Shown piece by piece: positions 16,234 to 22,669 of a DNA stretch of 38,341 nucleotides. The position numbers and the translations under genes were made by a program. The DNA lies in the NCBI GenBank assembly GCA_002490705.1, contig DKUO01000003.1, positions 1 through 38,341 on the forward strand, given 5' to 3'. Positions within the stretch are counted from its first letter, which is position 1. Every line of letters starts with the position of its first letter. The notes under the pieces are model-generated. The model ran no database searches. It had not been told where the DNA came from and saw nothing but the letters and a program-made list of their open reading frames with translations. The DNA comes from Lachnospiraceae bacterium UBA7202. Its GTDB lineage: Bacteria; Bacillota; Clostridia; Lachnospirales; Lachnospiraceae.

Positions 16234-17035
16234 GACAAGGCCGCCTGTCTCCGTGCGTCAGGAAAACTTCCTGCGCGCCCACCGCAGGCATCACCACAGA
16301 ATCGCTTTCGGAAGGCTTCTTCTTCTTCTTCTCTTTCTCGGCTTCTGGGAGACCGCTTCCCGGATGGCATGGATCGACAGCTTCTTCTTCAGCAGCCCTT
16401 CCGGTATTATCCGGTATCTTGGCCAAATGCTTGTGGACGGCTCCTTCTTCACCCACACCGGCATCACCCTGTTTGAGACCATCACCAGTTTTATTCTGGT
16501 CACCGTCCTAAGCCTTGTCAGCGCCACGCTTCTCTGGTATCAAAACAGCCTCTCCGAGATTCTGGAACCCTACCTTGTTGTCCTGAACGCACTTCCGAAA
16601 TCCGCCCTTGCGCCCCTGCTCATCGTATGGCTTGGGACCGGTTCAAACACGATTATCGTGGCGGGTATCTCCGTTGCGGTCTTTGGTTCCATCATAAGTC
16701 TCTACACGGGCTTTTGCCAGGTAGACCCGGAAATGTGCAAATTGATCTACACACTGGGCGGCAGCCGAAAGGACGCGCTGTTTAAGGTGATCCTGCCAAG
16801 CTCCGTTCCGCTCATTTTAAGCAACATGAAGGTCAATATCGGCCTGTCTCTGGTGGGCGTCATTATCGGAGAATTTCTGGCGGCAAGACGGGGCCTCGGA
16901 TATCTGATCATCTATGGCTCGCAGGTCTTCCAGCTCAACATGGTGATTACTTCCATTATTATACTGTGCGCAATCGCCATGGTATTTTATAAGTTGATTC
17001 AGAGTGCGGAGCATTATCATAGAAAGAAATATTAA
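16214..17035 (+). CDS. ABC importer permease, SsuC/TauC-like
   Basis: The 273-residue integral membrane protein has a basic, histidine-rich N-terminus (about 1-32) and about six hydrophobic segments. The cytoplasmic EAA loop is recognisable as MCKLIYTLGGSRKDALFKVILPSS followed by VPLIL; it contacts the ATPase. GEFLAARRGLGYLI near the C-terminus is typical of the nitrate/sulfonate/taurine permease family. The start lies inside the end of the ATPase gene. Usually a periplasmic-type binding lipoprotein gene is the third member, but here the next gene is on the opposite strand behind a terminator. Confidence 0.9.
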   Translation: MGKQSPKTRPPVSVRQENFLRAHRRHHHRIAFGRLLLLLLFLGFWETASRMAWIDSFFFSSPSGIIRYLGQMLVDGSFFTHTGITLFETITSFILVTVLSLVSATLLWYQNSLSEILEPYLVVLNALPKSALAPLLIVWLGTGSNTIIVAGISVAVFGSIISLYTGFCQVDPEMCKLIYTLGGSRKDALFKVILPSSVPLILSNMKVNIGLSLVGVIIGEFLAARRGLGYLIIYGSQVFQLNMVITSIIILCAIAMVFYKLIQSAEHYHRKKY

Positions 17036-17061
17036 ATAGAAAAAATCGGGCAATCAACAAA

Positions 17062-17084
17062 GGCGGCGGGAAAATCCCGCCGCC
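17062..17084 (-). terminator. strong hairpin terminator between convergent genes
   Basis: A perfect 10-bp stem, GGCGGCGGGA/TCCCGCCGCC, has a 3-base loop. On the minus strand it directly follows the TAG stop of the GtrII-like gene and runs into TTTGTTGATT, so it ends the nrdDG run. It may also block read-through from the ABC operon, which ends at 17035. Confidence 0.75.
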
Positions 17085-18644
17085 CTAGTATTCGGCAAAC
17101 TTCACGACAACCCTCTCATTCACCACCTTGATTGAGCCATCGTCCGGATAGCAGTTCATCTTCTCAACCTCCGGCAATTGCCACCAGTCCAAATAATCCT
17201 CGCAATAATCTGGAGCATAGCCAACGTGATACCGCACATAGTTCTCCCACGCATAATCATTGAACAATCTTCTCTGATCGTAGTTATATCCATCAAAAGT
17301 AATCCCATCAAACCGATCCGCGTGAAAAAATGACTGATCATCAGCCCTGTACGGGAATCCAAGCAGTATCACCGGATACTCATCCCGATACCCGTCCACG
17401 CTCTTAATCCGCGTGACCAAGGTATTAAAATAGGCGGTTGTCTGTTCCTGCACGAAATTCATTTTCAAATATGCCGCATTGTCCAAGGAAACATATATCG
17501 TTATAAACATCACAAGGAAAATACTGAGCGCGCAGTTCCATACTCGTATTCCCAAAGCACCAGCGTCTTTCTTTTCCTGCTTAGTTTTCATCCTTACCCG
17601 CTCCATCATACACACGGGAAAGATAAAGACGTAGACTAACGAATATACCATAAGCGTATGGACACGCAGACCCTCCTCTGTCGAGAAGAAATTAACCAGA
17701 TAAGCTGCTATGGGAAAAACTGCTACCAAAAGCAATGCCCACAATTTCACAACTCCGGTGCACTTCGATTGATACAAGCCCACCAGCACCCCTATGACTG
17801 CAAGCACGATCACAGCTTTTACACCGTTTGAAAGAAAATGCGTGCTGTTGATTCCGGTATATCCCCCTCCCAGAAAATCATGATACGTTCCCAGTAACTT
17901 TTCCGGCAGCATCGCGATATTGTATTTCCCATTCATTCCCTGATAAGAGGAAAGCTCCGTGTCTGTCAGCTTTAACGCGATCTGATTTTCTATCAAATAT
18001 AACACAAGACTACCAAAGAGAGTCCCTGCATATAACAGCGCTTCTTTCATATGATCGGCAAAAGCCCTGTCCGAATACTCCAATATATGGTCAATCAACA
18101 ACACTACAATCAGCGATGTGCATACCGCCAAAGACGCCTGATAAATCCCCGTACTGAACGAAATCAAAAAAACGGCCGCCGCACAGTTTTTCACGCTGAA
18201 CCGGCGCGATAAAAGATAGACAGACAGAATCACTAAAAAATAGGCAAAAAAATAAGGGACCGCAGTAAACATATAGGCAAACGTACTGGCAACAACGGGA
18301 AATACTGCCATAATTCCCCCTGAAAGGATCATTCCTTTTTTGCTGTCAATATGCAAAATTTCGCAAACAAGCACGGCGCTCATCCCAATAAAAACAAGCG
18401 AAAGGCTTCCCAAAAACAGCGGCGTTGAATAGCTTCCCAATCCAGTGACTGCGCATATCCACGCCATAATCCCTAACCCCCATCTGCCCAGTTCAAAAGT
18501 AAGCCCCAGATCAAACAACGACTGGATATCATCATGGTAGGATAATTTATTAAACATCATAAATCCATGCGCGATCAATCCCACAATCAATACTGCAAAA
18601 AATGCCTGCTTTTTGGAGCGAAAAATATCCTTTAATTCCCCCAT
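17085..18644 (-). CDS. polytopic membrane glucosyltransferase-domain (GtrII-like) protein
   Basis: The 519-residue protein has about ten hydrophobic segments across residues 14-380 and a hydrophilic C-terminal domain of about 130 residues. The N-terminal SYHDDIQSLFDLG...GRWGLGIM is characteristic of the GtrII/glucosyltransferase family, whose members add glucose from a polyprenyl-linked donor to cell-surface polysaccharide; DD is the likely catalytic acidic pair. It begins 1 base after the nrdG stop (TAGGATG), so it is probably co-transcribed with nrdDG although unrelated in function. A strong terminator overlaps the region just after its stop. The surface target is unknown. Confidence 0.75.
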   Translation of the reverse strand: MGELKDIFRSKKQAFFAVLIVGLIAHGFMMFNKLSYHDDIQSLFDLGLTFELGRWGLGIMAWICAVTGLGSYSTPLFLGSLSLVFIGMSAVLVCEILHIDSKKGMILSGGIMAVFPVVASTFAYMFTAVPYFFAYFLVILSVYLLSRRFSVKNCAAAVFLISFSTGIYQASLAVCTSLIVVLLIDHILEYSDRAFADHMKEALLYAGTLFGSLVLYLIENQIALKLTDTELSSYQGMNGKYNIAMLPEKLLGTYHDFLGGGYTGINSTHFLSNGVKAVIVLAVIGVLVGLYQSKCTGVVKLWALLLVAVFPIAAYLVNFFSTEEGLRVHTLMVYSLVYVFIFPVCMMERVRMKTKQEKKDAGALGIRVWNCALSIFLVMFITIYVSLDNAAYLKMNFVQEQTTAYFNTLVTRIKSVDGYRDEYPVILLGFPYRADDQSFFHADRFDGITFDGYNYDQRRLFNDYAWENYVRYHVGYAPDYCEDYLDWWQLPEVEKMNCYPDDGSIKVVNERVVVKFAEY

Positions 18645-18645
18645 C

Positions 18646-19188
18646 CTAAAGATTCCTCTTACTTTCTACCACATCCCACAGCACAACCCGTTCCTGCTTA
18701 AGCGACTCCTGCACGTCAATGATCCGTTGGTTCTCAGACCCCCGAAAGCGCAGACTGATATCCTTCCTTGCCATGATAAATTCCCCGTCCACAATCACAT
18801 CGAGATAGGAGAGAAACTCCTCCATCTTCTCCCACTGTACACAGAAGTTTTCCAGAATATCCTTTTCAAAAAGATACCCGGTATAACACCAGATATTTTT
18901 TCCGGGATACTTTTCCTTCACCGCCCGCAGAAGCGGCAGAAGCCCCTCTCTGTTCACCAACTCAAGGGGCTCTCCTCCAAGCAGGGTCAATCCCGCAATA
19001 TAATCCGGCGCCAGCATTTCAAGAATCCTGCCGATGGTCTCCTCCGTAAACGGCTTCCCGTACTGAAAATCCCATGTCTCCTCATTAAAGCATCCCTCGC
19101 AGTGATGGGTGCAGCCGCTAACAAAGAGTGTCACCCGCACACCGGGGCCATTGGCAATATCACAATTTTTTATCACTGAATAATACAT
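18646..19188 (-). CDS. nrdG: anaerobic ribonucleoside-triphosphate reductase activating protein (radical SAM)
   Basis: Generates the glycyl radical on NrdD using S-adenosylmethionine and a [4Fe-4S] cluster. The cluster motif is CTHHCEGC (C26, C30, C33). NGPGVRVTLFVSGC before it and GLTLLGGEPL after it are typical of NrdG. The 180-residue length is normal. The ribosome site AGGTGG sits directly at the foot of the double-hairpin repeat that separates it from nrdD (65 bases between genes). Same strand and order as the standard nrdDG operon. Confidence 0.96.
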   Translation of the reverse strand: MYYSVIKNCDIANGPGVRVTLFVSGCTHHCEGCFNEETWDFQYGKPFTEETIGRILEMLAPDYIAGLTLLGGEPLELVNREGLLPLLRAVKEKYPGKNIWCYTGYLFEKDILENFCVQWEKMEEFLSYLDVIVDGEFIMARKDISLRFRGSENQRIIDVQESLKQERVVLWDVVESKRNL

Positions 19189-19197
19189 AATCCACCT

Positions 19198-19250
19198 CGA
19201 GTTTGCGTAGCAAATCTCGTGAGGTTAATTTACGCAGTAAATTTACCTCG
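19198..19250. repeat. intercistronic double-hairpin repeat, copy C (nrdD-nrdG)
   Basis: The first hairpin pairs CGAGTTTGC and GCAAATCTCG around GTA. The second pairs GAGGTTAATTTAC and GTAAATTTACCTC around GCA, with one mismatch. Order, spacing and terminal sequences match copies A and B at 3724-3837, although loops and inner bases differ with compensating changes in the arms. It begins two bases after the nrdD stop, and its far foot merges with the nrdG ribosome site. Confidence 0.8.
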
Positions 19251-19252
19251 GT

Positions 19253-21415
19253 TCACAAATGCAGCACCCTTTCCTTGATCTCCTGGGTACGGCCCTGATT
19301 CCAGAACTGGGTTCCGATATAGCCGCAGGTACGTCTGGCCACATTCATCTTATTCTGATCCGTATTGCCACAGTTAGGGCACTTCCAGATCAACTTTCCG
19401 TCCGTATCCTCTACGATCTGTATCTCCCCGTGGTAATCGCATGCCTGACAGTAATCGCTCTTGGTATTCAGTTCCGCATACATAATATTGTCATAGATAT
19501 ACTGCATCACTGAAAGCACGGCGTCCAGATTATTTTCCATATTGGGCACTTCCACATAGCTGATCGCCCCGCCCGGAGACAGCTCCTGAAACTGTGCCTC
19601 AAATTTCAGTTTATCAAAGGCGTTGATCTGTTCCGTCACATGCACATGATAACTGTTGGTAATATAATTTTTATCCGTCACACCCTCAATGATACCGAAA
19701 CGCTTCTGCAAACATTTCGCGAACTTGTAGGTCGTAGACTCCAAAGGCGTACCGTAGAGACTGAAATCAATGTTGGTCTCCTCACGCCATTCGTGACATG
19801 CGTTATTTAAATATTGCATCACCTTCAAGGCGAAGGGCGTTGCCTCCGGGTCCGTATGACTCTTACCCGTCATATATCTGGTACACTCGCAAAGGCCCGC
19901 ATAGCCGAGAGAGATCGTGGAATAGCCGCCATAAAGAAGCTTATCGATCTTCTCCCCCTTCTTAAGCCGCGCCAGCGCCCCGTTCTGCCACAAAATCGGC
20001 GCCACATCCGAAAGCGTCCCCTTCAGACGGTTATGCCGTGCCATCAGCGCCCGCTTGCAGAGATCCAGCCGCTCATCCATGATCTGCCAGAACCGCTCCA
20101 TGTTCCGTCCCGAAGAGCAGGCCACATCCACCAGATTTAGGGTCACCACGCCCTGATTGAATCTGCCGTAAAATTTCGGCTGGTCGTTCTCGTCATGGTA
20201 TACGGTAAGGAAAGAACGGCATCCCATACAGGTATAACAGTTGCCATCCTTTAACTGCTTCATGATTTTTTCAGAAATATAATCCGGCACCATCCGCTTC
20301 GCCGTGCACTCCGCCGCCAGCTTTGTCAGATACCAATACTTTGTGCCCTCGCGGATATTGTCCTCCTCCAGCACATAAATCAGCTTGGGAAAGGCCGGTG
20401 TGATATAGACGCCCTTCTCGTTCTTGACGCCGCGAATCCGCTGGTACAGCATCTCCTCTATAATCATAGCCAGATCGTCCCGAAGACGCCCCTCCGGCAC
20501 CTCGTCGATATACATAAACACAGTAATGAAGGGAGCCTGTCCATTGGTCGTCATCAGCGTGATCACCTGATACTGAATGATCTGCACTCCCTGCCTGATC
20601 TCATCCTTCACACGCCGCTCGGCAATATCATTGATCTGCTCGTCCGTAGCGGCAATCCCCATTTCCTGCATTTCTTCCCGCACCTTCTTGCGGAACTTTT
20701 CACGGCTCACATTTACAAAAGGCGCAAGGTGGGAAAGCGTAATACTCTGTCCGCCATACTGGCAGCTTGCGATCTGCGCGATGCTCTGCGTCGCCACATT
20801 GCAGGCCGTAGAAAAACTTTTTGGCGTGTCAATCATGGTCTCGCTGATAACCGTACCGTTTTGCAGCATATCTTCCAGGTTAACCAGACAGCAGTTGTGC
20901 ATATGCTGGGCAAAATAGTCCGCATCATGAAAATGAATCACACCCTGCTCGTGCGCCTCCACAATATCAGGAGGAAGCAAAAACCGCTTCGTGATATCCT
21001 TGCTCACCTCTCCCGCCATATAATCCCTCTGCACACTGTTAACTGTGGGATTTTTGTTGGAGTTTTCCTGTTTGACTTCCTCGTTATTGCACTCCAAAAG
21101 GCTTAAAATCTGCTCATCGGTAGAGTTCGACTTGCGGACAAGCGCCCTCTTATACCGATAGGTAATATAATTTCTGGAAATAGTGTAAGCCCGATATTTC
21201 ATAAGCTGGTTTTCCACCATATCCTGAATCTCCTCCACGCTGGGAGCCCTTCTCATCTCCTCACAATGATCGGCCACCACGGAAGCAATCTCATCAATCT
21301 CCGTCTCCGACAGCCTGTCTTCCTCCCTGACGCTGTTGTTCGCCTTTCTGATCGCCGCAATGATCTTCTTTAGGTCAAAATTAACCTCCACTCCACTTCT
21401 CTTAATAATCTTCAT
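19253..21415 (-). CDS. nrdD: anaerobic (class III) ribonucleoside-triphosphate reductase
   Basis: Reduces NTPs to dNTPs under anoxia using a glycyl radical. The 720-residue protein starts with an ATP-cone regulatory domain (about 1-95: KRSGVEVNFDLKKI...KRALVRKSN). The C-terminus has the zinc site CQACDYHG...CPNCG and the glycyl-radical loop RRTCGYIGTQFWNQGR, with G698 as the probable radical site. HFHDADYF and the CMGCRSFL segment are also typical. The gene is followed by nrdG and preceded by a strong promoter overlapped by NrdR-like boxes. The ribosome site is weak (GGGGGC, 8 bases before ATG). Confidence 0.97.
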   Translation of the reverse strand: MKIIKRSGVEVNFDLKKIIAAIRKANNSVREEDRLSETEIDEIASVVADHCEEMRRAPSVEEIQDMVENQLMKYRAYTISRNYITYRYKRALVRKSNSTDEQILSLLECNNEEVKQENSNKNPTVNSVQRDYMAGEVSKDITKRFLLPPDIVEAHEQGVIHFHDADYFAQHMHNCCLVNLEDMLQNGTVISETMIDTPKSFSTACNVATQSIAQIASCQYGGQSITLSHLAPFVNVSREKFRKKVREEMQEMGIAATDEQINDIAERRVKDEIRQGVQIIQYQVITLMTTNGQAPFITVFMYIDEVPEGRLRDDLAMIIEEMLYQRIRGVKNEKGVYITPAFPKLIYVLEEDNIREGTKYWYLTKLAAECTAKRMVPDYISEKIMKQLKDGNCYTCMGCRSFLTVYHDENDQPKFYGRFNQGVVTLNLVDVACSSGRNMERFWQIMDERLDLCKRALMARHNRLKGTLSDVAPILWQNGALARLKKGEKIDKLLYGGYSTISLGYAGLCECTRYMTGKSHTDPEATPFALKVMQYLNNACHEWREETNIDFSLYGTPLESTTYKFAKCLQKRFGIIEGVTDKNYITNSYHVHVTEQINAFDKLKFEAQFQELSPGGAISYVEVPNMENNLDAVLSVMQYIYDNIMYAELNTKSDYCQACDYHGEIQIVEDTDGKLIWKCPNCGNTDQNKMNVARRTCGYIGTQFWNQGRTQEIKERVLHL

Positions 21416-21444
21416 TCAATAATGCCCCCAATATTCTCAAAAAT

Positions 21445-21494
21445 GCACTACATAATGTATGTCATATCCATGCTGCGCATACTACATATTGTAT
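21445..21494. promoter_or_regulatory. pair of NrdR-box-like operators upstream of nrdD
   Basis: Two similar 16-base sites, GCACTACATAATGTAT (21445-21460) and ATACTACATATTGTAT (21479-21494), lie with an 18-base gap. By my alignment they match the known NrdR consensus (acaCwAtATaTwGtgt) at roughly 11-12 and 13 of 16 positions. The upstream site covers the -10 element of the nrdD promoter and the other lies in the leader, as expected for ATP/dATP-sensing repression. nrdR itself is not in the window. Confidence 0.7.
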
Positions 21495-21515
21495 CACGTA
21501 AAGATATTATGTCAA
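21488..21515 (-). promoter_or_regulatory. sigma-A promoter of nrdDG
   Basis: A perfect TTGACA -35 (21510-21515) and TACAAT -10 (21488-21493) are spaced 16 bases apart on the minus strand. The predicted start is near 21481, giving a leader of about 65 bases. Confidence 0.75.
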
Positions 21516-21589
21516 GTTGTTGTGGTATTTATTTTCAGGAAATTTCAAAAAACGTTTTTGACTGACTGAGTTGGTCATTATTTGTATAA

Positions 21590-21623
21590 GTAGAAAGGCT
21601 CCGCAACCGCGAAGCCTTTCTAC
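21590..21623 (-). terminator. hairpin terminator after tRNA-Thr
   Basis: GTAGAAAGGCT and AGCCTTTCTAC form a perfect 11-bp stem with a 12-base loop, beginning 4 bases after the tRNA 3' end. The following minus-strand sequence (TTATACAAAT) is only weakly T-rich. Confidence 0.6.
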
Positions 21624-21626
21624 TCC

Positions 21627-21699
21627 AGCTGGAAAAGGGACTCGAACCCTCGACCTACTGATTACGAATCAGTTGCGCTACCAACTGCGCTATTCCAGC
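21627..21699 (-). tRNA. tRNA-Thr, anticodon CGT
   Basis: A 73-base cloverleaf reads on the minus strand. The acceptor arms are GCTGGAA/TTCCAGC with discriminator T. The D-arm region is AGCGCAGTTGGTAGCGC, the anticodon stem ACTGA/TCAGT encloses loop TTCGTAA (anticodon CGT), and the T-arm contains GGTTCGAGTCC. CCA is not encoded. It would read ACG threonine codons. Confidence 0.95.
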
Positions 21700-21719
21700 A
21701 AAACCATACAACAATGATT

Positions 21720-21748
21720 ATTATATGATGGAACTTGCCATTTGGCAA
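21720..21748 (-). promoter_or_regulatory. sigma-A promoter of tRNA-Thr
   Basis: On the minus strand TTGCCA (21743-21748) and a perfect TATAAT (21720-21725) are 17 bases apart, about 20 bases upstream of the tRNA. The -35 is embedded in a small palindrome (CTTGCC...GGCAAG, 21734-21749) that could also serve as a weak end for mscS. Confidence 0.75.
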
Positions 21749-21772
21749 GAGATTTTTCTTGAAAATTTAATA

Positions 21773-22648
21773 TTACGTATGCACATCCAGCTGCGGAAAG
21801 GGAATCTCGATCCCGGCCTCATCCAGCGCATACTTCACCTTCTCGGTAAGACGCCATTTTGTCTCCCAGAACATTTCGTTCGTACTGTAACAGCGCAGAT
21901 TCATCACCACGCTGCTGTCTGCGAGCTCCTCCACATACACCAGCTTCTCCTGTTCCTGCAAAACGCCGGGATCTTCCTCCAAAACCATTAAAAGCGCTTC
22001 CTTTGCCCTGCGGATATCTGCATCGTAGGAAATTCCCACCTTGATATCCATCCTGCGGTCACCCACCGTACTCATATTCAAAATGCTGCCGTTGGCAAGC
22101 GTCCCGTTTGGCAACACCACCATGTGCCGGTCCGGCGTGATCAGCCTTGTATAAAAAAGCTGTACTTCCTCCACCGTTCCCTCATTGCCCGCACTGTCCC
22201 TGATATAATCTCCGGTCTTAAACGGCTGCAGAAGCAAAATCAATACGCCTCCCGCAAAATTAGACAGACTTCCCTGCACTGCCAGACCGATCGCCACGCC
22301 GGCGGAACCGACCAGAGCCACCACACTGGTGGCATCCAGCCCGAAGGAGGACGCAATCATGAACAGCAGCAGGATATAGAGCACTGCCTTGACAAAGGAA
22401 TCCAAAAAACGGCTCACACCCACGTCCACGTTATGTCTTTCAAAGGACTTTCTAAGAATCTTACGGATCAGTTTGATCAGCTGTACACCGACAAAGAATA
22501 CCGCCAACGCCAGAAGTACCCTGACGCCAAACCGGATCAGTGTATCCGGCAGTTCCTGTAAGTATTTCTCTATCGCCCCAACCTGAAGCTCATCCGAAGC
22601 GATATACTCGATCTCCTGAATTTCCTCCTGAATCGCCTGGTCTTCCAT
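21773..22648 (-). CDS. mscS: small-conductance mechanosensitive channel, MscS family
   Basis: Releases solutes when the membrane is stretched by osmotic downshock. Two to three hydrophobic segments are followed by the pore-lining TM3, GSAGVAIGLAVQGSLSNFAGG, with the Gly/Ala packing pattern of MscS. The beta domain (PFKTGDYI...GTVEEVQLFYTRLITPD...LPNG) and the alpha/beta C-terminal domain follow. I place the start at the ATG at 22648 (291 residues); the TTG at 22669 directly abuts the glgB stop and is less likely. GGAGG of the glgB-mscS junction supplies the ribosome site. It is probably co-transcribed with glgB. Confidence 0.92.
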   Translation of the reverse strand: MEDQAIQEEIQEIEYIASDELQVGAIEKYLQELPDTLIRFGVRVLLALAVFFVGVQLIKLIRKILRKSFERHNVDVGVSRFLDSFVKAVLYILLLFMIASSFGLDATSVVALVGSAGVAIGLAVQGSLSNFAGGVLILLLQPFKTGDYIRDSAGNEGTVEEVQLFYTRLITPDRHMVVLPNGTLANGSILNMSTVGDRRMDIKVGISYDADIRRAKEALLMVLEEDPGVLQEQEKLVYVEELADSSVVMNLRCYSTNEMFWETKWRLTEKVKYALDEAGIEIPFPQLDVHT

Positions 22649-22669
22649 ATCGCTTTCCACCCTCCGCAA

